Origin: Streptomyces mashuensis
Lineage (GTDB): Bacteria; Actinomycetota; Actinomycetes; Streptomycetales; Streptomycetaceae
Assembly: GCF_014654785.1 (NCBI RefSeq)
Contig: NZ_BNBD01000003.1
Span: 310,001-374,000 of the forward strand
Direction: 5' to 3'
Length of the DNA stretch: 64,000 nucleotides
This document shows positions 1-8,197 of this stretch, one piece after another; positions within the stretch are counted from its first letter, which is position 1, and each line of letters begins with the position of its first letter. The position numbers and the translations under genes were made by a program. The notes beneath the pieces were generated by a model. That model ran no database searches. It had not been told where the DNA came from and worked only from the letters and a program-made list of their open reading frames with translations.

Positions 1-56
1 TGGCCGGCGCCCTGACGGACGCGCTGCGCACCGCCGCACGGAAGGGCGCGCGGTGA
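1..56 (+). CDS. 3' end of an unidentified gene (partial)
   Basis: The last 17 codons and a TGA stop (54-56) of a gene that begins before the window. The visible tail is alanine/arginine-rich and basic, ending KGAR. The stop overlaps the GTG start of the mycosin gene in a GTGA arrangement, so the two are very probably co-transcribed and translationally coupled. Too little is visible to name a function. Its neighbour suggests a link to type VII-like secretion, but that is inference. Confidence 0.6.
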   Translation, partial: AGALTDALRTAARKGAR

Positions 57-1210
57 GACGGCACGCCCGCCGCGTGTCCCACGCGCTCACCGCCGCGCTG
101 CTGCTCGCCCTCGTGGCGGCGGCACCCGCGCGGGCCGATGCCATACGGGCCCAGCAGTGGGGGCTGGACGCACTGCACGTCCGGGAGGCGTGGGAGACGA
201 CGCGCGGCGCCGGCATCACCGTGGCGGTGCTCGACACGGGGGTCGACGACACCCACCCCGACCTGCGCGGCCAAGTGCTGTCCGGCACCGACCTGGTGGG
301 CTTCGGCGCCGGCCCCGGCGACCGCGCGTGGGCACGGCACGGCACCGCCATGGCCGGCATCATCGCCGGGCGCGGCCACGGCACCGGCGACGCCGACGGC
401 GTCCTGGGCGTGGCGCCCGAGGCCCGCATCCTGCCGGTGCGGGTCATCCTGGAGGACGGCGACCCGGCGCGGCCCAAGGCGCGCGGCGCGCGCGGGGGCG
501 CGCTCGCGGACGGCATCCGCTGGGCGGCGGACCACGGCGCCGACGTCATCAACCTGTCGCTGGGCGACGACAGCGACACCGCGCACCCCGAGCCGCGCGA
601 GGACGCTGCCGTGCAGTACGCCCTGAGCAAGGGCGCCGTGGTCGTCGCCTCGGCCGGCAACGGCGGCGAGCAGGGCGACCACGTGTCGTACCCGGCCGCC
701 TACCCCGGCGTGATCGCGGTGACGGCCGTCGACCGGTACGGCAGCCGGGCGCCGTTCTCCACGCGGCGCTGGTACGCCACGGTGAGCGCGCCCGGCGTGG
801 ACGTGGTGATCGCCGACCCCGACCGCCGCTACTACGAGGGCTGGGGCACGAGCGCGGCGGCGGCCTTCGTGTCGGGCGCGGTGGCCCTGCTCCGCGCCGC
901 GCACCCGGCCCTGACCCCGGCGGAGATCCGCTCCCTGCTCACCCGCACCGCGCAGGACGCCCCGGACGGCGGCCGCGACGACGAACGCGGCGCGGGCCTG
1001 GTCGACGTGGCGGCAGCCCTGTCGAGGGCGGAAGCCACCCCCCAACCCCTGACCCCCCGCTCGGCCACCACCCCCCGCTACTTCGGCCAGGGCCCCCAGG
1101 CGGCGGCCCGCCCCCCGGAGGAGTTCCCCCGCCGCTCGGCGATCCTGGCGGCAACGGCAGGCGTGATCCTCCTGGGCACCGCGGCGGCACTACGGGGACG
1201 CAGGGGCTGA
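53..1210 (+). CDS. Mycosin-type (type VII secretion-associated) S8 serine protease
   Basis: A 385-residue subtilisin-family protease predicted to be exported and anchored by its C-terminus. A basic n-region and hydrophobic core end near residue 29. The catalytic triad is visible as Asp61 (LDTGVDDTHPD), His96 (RHGTAMAG) and Ser267 (GTSAAAA). A proline-rich linker follows, then a C-terminal hydrophobic segment (about 360-380) ending in RGRRG. This layout is that of mycosins (MycP), which process or stabilise ESX/type VII secretion systems. The GTG start overlaps the preceding TGA. No EccC/EccD or WXG100 gene is visible downstream, so its partners, if any, lie upstream of the window. The serine motif has Ala where many subtilases have Met (GTSMA), a common mycosin variation. 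Confidence 0.9.
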   Translation: MRRHARRVSHALTAALLLALVAAAPARADAIRAQQWGLDALHVREAWETTRGAGITVAVLDTGVDDTHPDLRGQVLSGTDLVGFGAGPGDRAWARHGTAMAGIIAGRGHGTGDADGVLGVAPEARILPVRVILEDGDPARPKARGARGGALADGIRWAADHGADVINLSLGDDSDTAHPEPREDAAVQYALSKGAVVVASAGNGGEQGDHVSYPAAYPGVIAVTAVDRYGSRAPFSTRRWYATVSAPGVDVVIADPDRRYYEGWGTSAAAAFVSGAVALLRAAHPALTPAEIRSLLTRTAQDAPDGGRDDERGAGLVDVAAALSRAEATPQPLTPRSATTPRYFGQGPQAAARPPEEFPRRSAILAATAGVILLGTAAALRGRRG

Positions 1211-1363
1211 GCGGGAGGGGGCCGCCCCCCAGGCACCCCCGAGGATGCAGCAACCCACCCGGTCGGCCGGACCCCGCCCAGGCCGCCGGCGGCAGCGTCA
1301 GGCACCGCCCGCCGAGCCCGGCGGGGCGCTACGGGCCCGGCGGGGCCGAGCCGCCGTCCCCCC

Positions 1364-2281
1364 TCAGCCCTCCCTCCCCCGTGTCAGACCCAGCAGGTCG
1401 CGGGCCGGGCCCGTCGGGTAGTGGCCCGTGGGCCAGACCGCGCGGAGGGCGCGGCGCAGGGGCAGGGAACGGAGGGGGATCTCCGTGGCGCGGTGGGAGG
1501 CCAGTTCGTCGGCGACGGCCAGTTCGCTGAGGACCGACGGGCCCGCGCCGCTCACCACCGCCGCCTTCACGGCCGTCGTCGAGGCCAGTTCCAGCAGTGG
1601 GGGCGCCGTCAGGCCGCCGTGGGGGGCCAGGGCCGCGTCGAGGACCTGGCGGGTGCCGGAGCCGGGTTCGCGGAGGACCAGCGGGGTGGCCGCCAGTTCC
1701 GCGGGGTCGAGGGGGGTGCGGCGGCGGGCCCACGGGTGGGTGGGGGCCGTCACGACCACCAGGCGGTCGTGGGCGACGACCGCGCCGTCCAGGCCCGGCG
1801 GCACCTCCAGGCCCTCCACGAACCCGAGGTCGGCCTCGCCCGCCAGGACGTGGCCGGCCACGGCGGCCGAGTTGCCGGCGCGCAGGGACACGGCCGTGCC
1901 GGGCCGTTCCGTGCGCAGGGCGATGAGCCAGCCCGGCAGCAGGTATTCGGCGACGGTCATGCTCGCCGCGACCCGCAGCCGGGAATCGCGCCGGCCGCGC
2001 AGCGCCTGCACGCCTGCGTCGAAGGCCTCGGCGGCCTCCACGACGCGCCGTGCCCAGTCGGTGACGAGGACGCCGGCGTCCGTCAGCCGTGAGCCGCGCG
2101 GCGAGCGTTCGACGAGGGCCACGCCCAGCAGGCGTTCCGTCGCGCGGATGCGGGCGCTCGCGGCGGGCTGCGTGATGCCCAGTTCGCGCGCGGCCCGGCC
2201 GAGGCTGCCGAGCCGGGCCACGGCGAGGAGGAGCTCCAGCGCGGCCAGGTCCGGCACCCTCCGTGAGAGGAGGTCGGTCAT
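1364..2281 (-). CDS. LysR-family transcriptional regulator
   Basis: A 305-residue LysR-type regulator. The N-terminal winged helix-turn-helix (about residues 10-70) includes the typical AARELGITQPAASARIRATE helix pair. The rest is the two-lobed effector-binding domain. It is divergent from the TDT-family transporter gene starting at 2352, the classical LysR arrangement in which the regulator controls its neighbour and itself. Its ATG (2279-2281) lies inside a perfect 8-bp inverted repeat (2276-2298), so the operator and start codon coincide. The likely inducer is a small organic or inorganic anion handled by the transporter; that is inference from context. Confidence 0.92.
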   Translation of the reverse strand: MTDLLSRRVPDLAALELLLAVARLGSLGRAARELGITQPAASARIRATERLLGVALVERSPRGSRLTDAGVLVTDWARRVVEAAEAFDAGVQALRGRRDSRLRVAASMTVAEYLLPGWLIALRTERPGTAVSLRAGNSAAVAGHVLAGEADLGFVEGLEVPPGLDGAVVAHDRLVVVTAPTHPWARRRTPLDPAELAATPLVLREPGSGTRQVLDAALAPHGGLTAPPLLELASTTAVKAAVVSGAGPSVLSELAVADELASHRATEIPLRSLPLRRALRAVWPTGHYPTGPARDLLGLTRGREG

Positions 2282-2298
2282 AATGGCAGCTTATGACC
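2276..2298. promoter_or_regulatory. LysR-type operator between divergent genes
   Basis: Perfect inverted repeat GGTCATAA-N7-TTATGACC in the 70-bp divergent gap between the LysR gene and the transporter. The core ATAA-N7-TTAT is a typical LysR-regulator binding architecture. The left arm overlaps the LysR start codon. Binding by the adjacent regulator is inference. Confidence 0.7.
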
Positions 2299-2351
2299 TC
2301 ATAGCAACATACTCCCTGGTGGGCGCCCGTCCCCGGGGAGACGGTAAGGAC

Positions 2352-3485
2352 ATGAGCACCAACCCGCCCCTCTCCCTCTCCAGCCCCCTGCGCCAGCTGG
2401 GCCCCAACTGGTACGCCGCCGTCATGGGCACCGCGATCGTCGCCTCCGCCGGCCCCGCCGCCGGCCCGGCGGTGCCGGGGCTGCGCGGCGCGTGCGAGGT
2501 GGTGTGGGCGGTGGCCGCGCTCGCGCTCGCCGTGCTGCTCGTGGCGCGCGCCGCGCACTGGGCGCGGCACCGCGACGCCGCGCGCCGGCACCTGCTCGAC
2601 CCGGCGGTCGCCCCGTTCTACGGCTGCGCGGCGATGGCGCTGCTGGCGGTCGGCGGCGCCACCCTGGCCGTGGGCCGGGGCGTCGTCGGCGAGGGCGCCG
2701 CCGTCGCGGCCGACGCCGTGCTGTGGACCGCCGGCACCGTGACGGGTCTGGCCACGGCCGTCGGCGTGCCGTACCTGATGGTGACGCGGCACCGCCCGGC
2801 CCCCGCCGACGCGTCCCCGGTGTGGCTGCTGCCCGTCGTCCCGCCGATGGTCTCCGCCGCGCTCGGCCCGGCGCTCGTGCCGCACCTGCCGCCGGGCCAG
2901 GGCCGGGAGGCGATGCTGCTGGCGTGCTACGCGCTGTTCGGCATGAGCCTGCTGGCGACGCTGACGGTGCTGCCGCTGGTCTTCGCCCGCCTGGTGCACC
3001 ACGGCCCGCTGCCGCTCGCCGCCACCCCGGCGCTGTTCCTCGTCCTGGGCCCGCTGGGCCAGTCCACGACGGCGGCCGCCAACCTGGCCGGTGCCGCGCC
3101 GGGCGCGGTGGACGCCCCGTTCGCCGCGGCGGCACGGGCCTTCGCGGTGCTGTACGGCGCGCCCGTGCTGGGCTTCGCGCTGCTGTGGCTGGCGCTGTCC
3201 GTGGCCCTGGTGGTGCGCGCGTTCCGCCGCGGCATGGGCTTCGCCATGACCTGGTGGGCCTTCACCTTCCCCATCGGCACCTGCGTGACGGGCGCCGCGG
3301 GTCTCGCCCGCGTCACCGGCCTGCACGCCCTCACCTGGGCGGCCGCGGCCCTGTACGTCGTGCTGCTGACCGCCTGGGCGGTGGCCGCGGCCCGTACGCT
3401 CGCCGGCCTGTTCAGCGGCCGGCTGCTCGCAGCGCCGCGCCCAGTACCCGTGGCGCGTCCCGCAGCGATGGCCCGTACCACGTGA
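2352..3485 (+). CDS. TDT-family (SLAC1/TehA-like) transporter
   Basis: A 377-residue integral membrane protein with about ten hydrophobic segments. It resembles the tellurite-resistance/dicarboxylate transporter (TDT) family, which includes TehA, Mae1, the sulfite exporter SSU1 and SLAC1 anion channels. It begins with the family-typical LGPNWYAAVMGTAIVA segment, and a later segment reads FAMTWWAFTFPIGT, also typical. The ATG at 2352 follows AAGGA closely; the longer frame upstream runs through the LysR gene and is a shadow. The substrate cannot be told from sequence; with a LysR partner, sulfite, a dicarboxylate or another small anion is plausible. Its last 74 bases overlap tail-to-tail with the cobalamin-binding-type gene. 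Confidence 0.88.
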   Translation: MSTNPPLSLSSPLRQLGPNWYAAVMGTAIVASAGPAAGPAVPGLRGACEVVWAVAALALAVLLVARAAHWARHRDAARRHLLDPAVAPFYGCAAMALLAVGGATLAVGRGVVGEGAAVAADAVLWTAGTVTGLATAVGVPYLMVTRHRPAPADASPVWLLPVVPPMVSAALGPALVPHLPPGQGREAMLLACYALFGMSLLATLTVLPLVFARLVHHGPLPLAATPALFLVLGPLGQSTTAAANLAGAAPGAVDAPFAAAARAFAVLYGAPVLGFALLWLALSVALVVRAFRRGMGFAMTWWAFTFPIGTCVTGAAGLARVTGLHALTWAAAALYVVLLTAWAVAAARTLAGLFSGRLLAAPRPVPVARPAAMARTT

Positions 3486-4164
3486 GGTGCCGGCCGCTGA
3501 CGAGGGCGGCGGGCAGGCCGGGGAACGCCTCGGGCCCGTCGTCGGCGCGGAAACGATACGGCTCGTCGGGCAGGACGACGAGCTCCGCGCCGCACGCGTT
3601 GAGCTCGTCGAGGGGGATGCGCGGGTAGCGCTCGCGGTGCGTGGCGTGCAGGTTGGCCACGCCGAGCCGGGACAGCACGTCCCCGGCGAAGGTGTCGCGG
3701 CCCAGCACCATCCAGGGCCGGCGCCACACGGGGACGACGGCGGGCACCGGCGGCCCGCCGGCGCGCACGTCGCGCCAGGCGTCGCGGGCGTCGTCCAGCC
3801 AGGACGGCCGGGGCAGGCCGCAGCCGCGCACCAGGACCCGTTCGAGCTCGGTGAACGCCTGCTCCAGGCCGCGGACCTCGGTGACGAGCACCTCCAGGCC
3901 GGCGGCGCGCAGGGCGGCCAGGTCGGGGGCGCGGTTCTCCTCCTCGTTGGCGAGGACGAGATCGGGCGCGAGGGCCGCGATGCGGGCGGTGTCGGGGTTC
4001 TTCGTCCCGCCGATCCGGACGACGTCCAGGCCCGGCGGGTGCTCGCACCACTCGGTGGCGCCGACGAGCAGCGCCGGCTCGGTGGCGGCCACCGCCTCGG
4101 TGAGCGAGGGCACCAGCGAGACGACGCGGCGTACGACAGGGCGTACGGTGGGGCGACCGGCCAT
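3412..4164 (-). CDS. Cobalamin-binding-type (BtuF-like) helical-backbone receptor protein
   Basis: A 250-residue protein of the periplasmic-binding-protein family for B12/iron-siderophores. Family-typical motifs are RVVSLVPSLTEAV, VGATEWCEHPPG and IGGTKNPD near the N-terminus. It has no signal peptide or lipobox, so it appears cytosolic, unlike transport-associated BtuF. No BtuC/BtuD genes are adjacent. The ATG sits in the 9-base loop of a perfect 17-bp inverted repeat (4139-4181) that begins 15 bases after the glycine betaine operon stop. No upstream Shine-Dalgarno sequence is obvious. It overlaps the 3' end of the TDT transporter on the other strand by 74 bases. The role (B12 or other metal-chelate binding, possibly a sensor) is unproven. 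Confidence 0.8.
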   Translation of the reverse strand: MAGRPTVRPVVRRVVSLVPSLTEAVAATEPALLVGATEWCEHPPGLDVVRIGGTKNPDTARIAALAPDLVLANEEENRAPDLAALRAAGLEVLVTEVRGLEQAFTELERVLVRGCGLPRPSWLDDARDAWRDVRAGGPPVPAVVPVWRRPWMVLGRDTFAGDVLSRLGVANLHATHRERYPRIPLDELNACGAELVVLPDEPYRFRADDGPEAFPGLPAALVSGRHLTWYGPSLRDAPRVLGAALRAAGR

Positions 4165-4181
4165 CGCCCCACCGTACGCCC
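4139..4181 (-). terminator. 17-bp hairpin with a start codon in its loop
   Basis: Arms 4139-4155 and 4165-4181 are perfect reverse complements (GGGCGTACGGTGGGGCG and partner) with a 9-base loop. It lies just after the stop of the betaine permease gene, where a terminator is expected. Read on the minus strand, the loop is ATGGCCGGT, the first three codons of the BtuF-like gene. It could terminate the upstream operon, control translation of the next gene, or both. Confidence 0.65.
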
Positions 4182-4196
4182 GTTCGGCGGACGGCG

Positions 4197-6005
4197 TCAG
4201 CCGCTCACCGGCGCCAGCTTGTCGACCAGGCCCGGGTGGGCGTCGAGCCAGCGGCCGGCGGACTGCTTCTCCTTGCCCTTGCCGCCCTTCTGGATCTCCG
4301 CCTCCAGCGAGGAGAGGTCCTTCTCGGACATCCGGAAGTCCTTCACCCAGGAGGCGATCTGCGGGAAGTCCCGCGCGAAGTCCTTCTTGCCGACGGCGTG
4401 GATCTCCTCGCCCTTGCCCCAGGCGCCCTTGGGGTCCTCGAGCTTCTTCAGGTCGTACGTGCCGTACGCCCAGTGCGGGGACCACAGGGTCGTGACGACG
4501 GGCTCCTTCTTCTTCAGGGCCCGGTCGAGCTCGGCGAGCATGGTGGACGTGGAGGACGAGACGACCTTGTACTCGCCGTCCAGGCCGTACTCCTTCAGCA
4601 CCGTGTCGTTGAGCTTGCCCATCATTCCGGCGCTGGCCTCGATGCCCACGATCCGGCCGCCGAACTGCCCGGCCTTGCCCTTGAGGTCCGCCAGGGAGTT
4701 CACGTCCTTCATGTAGGAGGGGACGGTGAGCTCCAGGGAGGTGGGGCCGTACCAGGCGCCGAGGTCGGTGAGCTTGTCGCGGTAGCGGTCCATGTACTGC
4801 TGGTGGGTGGTGGGCAGCCAGGAGTCGAACTGGACGTCCATCTGGCCCTGGGCCAGCGCGGTGTACAGCGGGCCCGGGTCGAGCTGCTTGACGTCGGGCC
4901 GGTAGCCGCGCCGCTCCAGGACGTTCTGCCACAGGTAGGTGGAGGCGACGGCCTCGTCCCAGGGGAAGTAGCCGAGCTTGACCGTCCGGCCCTGGCCCAC
5001 GTTCTGGCCGGCGGCCACGCTCTCGCGGTCGCCGCCGCCCCCGGTCAGCCGCATGCCGCCGGCGACGAGCGCCAGGACGACGACGCCGACGGTGGCCACG
5101 GCGGTGCCGGGCCGGTGGCGCAGCACGGTCGCGGCGCCCGACGCGGACCGGGCGGCCTTGGCGGAGGCGCGGCGGCCCAGCGGGGAGACCCGGCGGCTCA
5201 GCGCACCGGTCATCCGGTCCAGGTACATGGCGAGGACCACGACGGCCAGGCCGCTCTCCACACCGCCGCCGATGTCGACCTGGGTGACGGCCGCGTACAC
5301 CGACTCGCCCAGGCCGCCGGCGCCCGCCATACCGGCGATGACGACCATGGACAGGGCCAGCATGATGACCTGGTTGACGCCGGCCATGATGGTCGGCAGC
5401 GCCAGCGGCAGCTGGACCCGGGTGAGGATGTGCCGCGGCTGGGTGCCGAAGGCGCGGGCGGCCTCGACGAGCTCCTCGTCGACCTGGCGGATGCCGAGCT
5501 CGGTCATCCGCACGCCCGGCGGCATCGAGAAGACGATGGTGGCGATCAGGCCGGGGATCGGGCCGATGGAGAAGAACATCACGCCCGGGATGAGGTAGAC
5601 GAAGGCCGGCATCGTCTGCATGACGTCGAGCACGGGCCGCAGGGTCCGGCTCACCGCCGCGTTGCGCGCGGCCCACACGCCCAGCGGCACCGCCGTCACG
5701 AGCGTGATGAGGCTGGCCACCAGGACGAGCGAGAGGGTGCTCATCGCCTCGTCCCACAGCCCGAACGAGTCGATCAGGGCCAGGCCGGCGAAGGCGAGGA
5801 CGGCGGCGGCCAGGCCGCGCAGCCACCACGCCACGACGGCCAGGATGCCGGCCATCAGCAGCGCGTCCGGGGCGCCCAGCACGGCGTTCACGCCGTCGTA
5901 CAGGCCGGACAGGACGGTGTTGACGGCGCCGAACAGGCCGCCGAGGTGGGACTGGAGCCAGTCCACGGCGGTCTCGGCCCACGAACCGAGGTGGATCCTA
6001 GGCAT
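4197..6005 (-). CDS. Glycine betaine ABC transporter, fused permease and substrate-binding protein
   Basis: A 602-residue fusion. Residues about 1-290 are an OpuAB/ProW-type permease with several membrane spans and the cytoplasmic EAA-type loop (EAARAFGTQPRHIL). After a further membrane span near 310-325, residues about 345-600 form an OpuAC/ProX-type betaine-binding domain exposed outside the cell (KLGYFPWDEAVASTYLW, then aromatic-rich TLWSPHWAYGTYDLKKL). Fusion of permease and binding domain is common for this family in Gram-positive bacteria. The ATG overlaps the ATPase stop by 8 bases (ATGCCTAG), so translation is coupled. The expected role is uptake of glycine betaine or proline betaine under osmotic stress. 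Confidence 0.93.
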   Translation of the reverse strand: MPRIHLGSWAETAVDWLQSHLGGLFGAVNTVLSGLYDGVNAVLGAPDALLMAGILAVVAWWLRGLAAAVLAFAGLALIDSFGLWDEAMSTLSLVLVASLITLVTAVPLGVWAARNAAVSRTLRPVLDVMQTMPAFVYLIPGVMFFSIGPIPGLIATIVFSMPPGVRMTELGIRQVDEELVEAARAFGTQPRHILTRVQLPLALPTIMAGVNQVIMLALSMVVIAGMAGAGGLGESVYAAVTQVDIGGGVESGLAVVVLAMYLDRMTGALSRRVSPLGRRASAKAARSASGAATVLRHRPGTAVATVGVVVLALVAGGMRLTGGGGDRESVAAGQNVGQGRTVKLGYFPWDEAVASTYLWQNVLERRGYRPDVKQLDPGPLYTALAQGQMDVQFDSWLPTTHQQYMDRYRDKLTDLGAWYGPTSLELTVPSYMKDVNSLADLKGKAGQFGGRIVGIEASAGMMGKLNDTVLKEYGLDGEYKVVSSSTSTMLAELDRALKKKEPVVTTLWSPHWAYGTYDLKKLEDPKGAWGKGEEIHAVGKKDFARDFPQIASWVKDFRMSEKDLSSLEAEIQKGGKGKEKQSAGRWLDAHPGLVDKLAPVSG

Positions 6006-7035
6006 GGGCGGTCACCTCCGCCGGCTGCTCGCCGAGAGCGGCCAGGACGGCGTCGCGGGTGACGACACCGGCCGGCTCGCCGTGCTCGTCGGCCACCGTG
6101 ACCGGGCCGTCGTCCTTGGCCAGCGGCGCGAACAGGTCGGCCAGCGGCGTGTCGGCGGCGACGGTGGCCGCGCCCTCCGGGGCGGGGCCGGCGGCCGGGT
6201 CCATCACGGCGCCCGCGGTCAGCACGCGGGAGCGGTCCACGTCCTGGATGAAGGAGGCCACGTAGTCGTTGGCGGGCCGGACGAGGATGTCCTCGGCGGT
6301 GCCGTTCTGCACGATGCGGCCGTCGCGCATGACGGCGATGCGGTCGCCCAGGCGCATGGCCTCGTTGAGGTCGTGGGTGATGAAGACGATGGTCTTCTTC
6401 AGCTGCTTCTGCAGGTGCAGCAGCTGGTCCTGCATGTCGCGGCGGATCAGCGGGTCCAGCGCGCTGAACGACTCGTCCATGAGCAGCAGGTCGGCGTCGG
6501 TGGCCAGCGCGCGGGCCAGGCCCACGCGCTGCTGCATGCCGCCGGACAGCTCGTCGGGCCAGGACGCGTCCCAGCCGGACAGGCCGACCAGCTCCAGGGC
6601 CTCGGCGGCGCGCTCGCGGCGCTCCTCGCGCGGCACGCCGCGCACCTCCAGGCCGTAGGCGGCGTTGTCCAGCACGGTGCGGTGGGGGAAGAGCGCGAAG
6701 TGCTGGAAGACCATGCTGATGCCGCGCGAGCGGACCTCGCGCAGCTCGGCCGGGGCGAGCCCGGTCAGGTCGCGGCCGTCGTAGAGCACGCGGCCGGCGG
6801 TCGGCTCCAGCAGGCCGTTGAGCATGCGCAGCAGCGTGGACTTGCCGGACCCGGAGAGGCCCATCACCACGAAGATCTGGCCGGCCTCGACCTCGAACGA
6901 CGCGTCGATGACCGCGGGCATGGCACCGTCGGCGCGCAGTTCGTCGCGGCCTGCGCCGCCCTTCAGTCGTTCGACGGCGGCTTCGGGTCGTCTGCCGAAC
7001 ACCTTGTAGAGGTGTTCGGCCGTGAGCCTGGACAC
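5998..7035 (-). CDS. Glycine betaine/proline ABC transporter ATPase
   Basis: A 345-residue OpuAA/ProV-type ATPase. Walker A is GLSGSGKST, the signature is LSGGMQQRVGLARAL and Walker B is LLLMDESFSALDP, followed by the switch histidine (FITHDLNEAMRLGD). The C-terminal region after about residue 240 is CBS-like, the part that senses ionic strength in OpuA-type transporters. I choose the GTG at 7033-7035 because GAGAGG lies just upstream; an in-frame extension to 7128 is not family-like. It is the first gene of a two-gene operon with the permease/binding-protein fusion. Confidence 0.93.
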   Translation of the reverse strand: MSRLTAEHLYKVFGRRPEAAVERLKGGAGRDELRADGAMPAVIDASFEVEAGQIFVVMGLSGSGKSTLLRMLNGLLEPTAGRVLYDGRDLTGLAPAELREVRSRGISMVFQHFALFPHRTVLDNAAYGLEVRGVPREERRERAAEALELVGLSGWDASWPDELSGGMQQRVGLARALATDADLLLMDESFSALDPLIRRDMQDQLLHLQKQLKKTIVFITHDLNEAMRLGDRIAVMRDGRIVQNGTAEDILVRPANDYVASFIQDVDRSRVLTAGAVMDPAAGPAPEGAATVAADTPLADLFAPLAKDDGPVTVADEHGEPAGVVTRDAVLAALGEQPAEVTAHA

Positions 7036-7203
7036 ATGAACCTCTCGGGTCGTACTTCGGCCCCGTCCGTCCCCCCGGCCGCACGGAGCCACTCCGGCCC
7101 CGCGCCTGCCCAGGTCATTCGGGGGCAAACGGAACAGTGACGGGCCTCACATCCGCGGGGGGTCGTCCTGCCGGGCCGCCGGGGGGTGCGGCATGATCGG
7201 CCC

Positions 7204-8139
7204 GTGACCCGACGCCTGATGCTCCTCGACACCGCCTCGCTCTACTTCCGCGCCTACTTCGGGGTGCCGGAGTCGGTGAAGGCGCCCGACGGCACGCCCG
7301 TGAACGCGGTGCGCGGCCTGCTGGACTTCGTCGCCCGGCTGGTCCGCGACCACGAGCCGGACGACCTGGTGGCATGCATGGACGCCGACTGGCGGCCGCA
7401 GTGGCGGGTGGACCTCATCCCCTCGTACAAGGCGCACCGGGTGGTGGAGGAGGTGCCGGGCGGCGGGGACGGCGGCGCGGGCTACGTCGAGGAGACCCCG
7501 GACACGCTGTCACCGCAGGTGCCGGTGATCGAGGCGGTGCTGGACGCGGTGGGCATCGCGCGGGTGGGTTCGGCCGGGTACGAGGCCGACGACGTGATCG
7601 GCACGCTGGCGACGCGGGCGGCCGGCCCGGTGGACGTCGTCACCGGCGACCGCGACCTCTACCAGCTGGTCGACGACCGGCGCGGGGTGCGCGTGCTCTA
7701 CCCGGTCAAGGGCATGGGCTCGCTCCAGGCGGTCGACGAGGCGGTACTGCGCGAGAAGTACGGCGTGGACGGGCCGGGGTACGCGGACCTGGCGCTGCTG
7801 CGCGGGGACCCGAGCGACGGGCTGCCGGGGGTGCCGGGCATCGGCGAGAAGACGGCCGCGAAACTGCTGGACGCGTTCGGCGACCTGGCGGGCATCCTGG
7901 CCGCGGTCGACGACCCGGCGGCGAAGCTGACGCCGGCGCAACGGAAGCGGCTGGTGGAGGCCGGGCCGTACCTGGCGGTGGCGCCGCGGGTGGTGCGGGT
8001 GGCCACGGACGTGCCGCTGGCGCCGTTCGACGCGGCGCGGCCGCGGGCTCCGCGGGACCCGGAGGGGCTGGCGGCGCTGGCGGAGCGGTGGGGGCTGGGG
8101 GGCTCACTGGAGCGGCTGCTGTCGGCTCTCGCCGCATGA
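7204..8139 (+). CDS. 5'-3' exonuclease (PolA N-terminal-domain type)
   Basis: About 311 residues forming a stand-alone 5' nuclease of the FEN/PolI-exonuclease family. Conserved acidic metal-binding motifs are LLDTASLYFRAYFG, CMDADWRP, YEADDVIGTLA and VTGDRDLYQLVDD. The helix-hairpin-helix GVPGIGEKTAAKLL binds the DNA backbone. It lacks a polymerase domain. Such proteins remove 5' flaps or RNA primers; in actinomycetes this one is additional to DNA polymerase I. The GTG at 7204 gives the usual TRRLMLLD start, but GTG 7186 and ATG 7219 are also in frame and no strong Shine-Dalgarno sequence decides between them. Confidence 0.9.
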   Translation: MTRRLMLLDTASLYFRAYFGVPESVKAPDGTPVNAVRGLLDFVARLVRDHEPDDLVACMDADWRPQWRVDLIPSYKAHRVVEEVPGGGDGGAGYVEETPDTLSPQVPVIEAVLDAVGIARVGSAGYEADDVIGTLATRAAGPVDVVTGDRDLYQLVDDRRGVRVLYPVKGMGSLQAVDEAVLREKYGVDGPGYADLALLRGDPSDGLPGVPGIGEKTAAKLLDAFGDLAGILAAVDDPAAKLTPAQRKRLVEAGPYLAVAPRVVRVATDVPLAPFDAARPRAPRDPEGLAALAERWGLGGSLERLLSALAA

Positions 8140-8148
8140 CCAACTCTG

Positions 8149-8167
8149 TTAGGTTAACCTAACCTAA
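8149..8167. promoter_or_regulatory. Iron box (DtxR/DmdR1-type operator)
   Basis: TTAGGTTAACCTAACCTAA matches the actinobacterial iron-regulator consensus TTAGGTTAGGCTAACCTAA at 17 of 19 positions. It lies 31 bases upstream of the siderophore-interacting protein start. Fe(II)-bound DmdR1/IdeR would repress the gene when iron is sufficient. Confidence 0.9.
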
Positions 8168-8197
8168 TTTATAACGCAGGGGATCAGGGGAGACAGC

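Noticed and set aside
1211..1363. Repeated GCCCGGCGGGGC-type segments between the mycosin and LysR genes
   Set aside because: Short GC-rich direct repeats of this kind are expected by chance here; no long stem or gene is formed.
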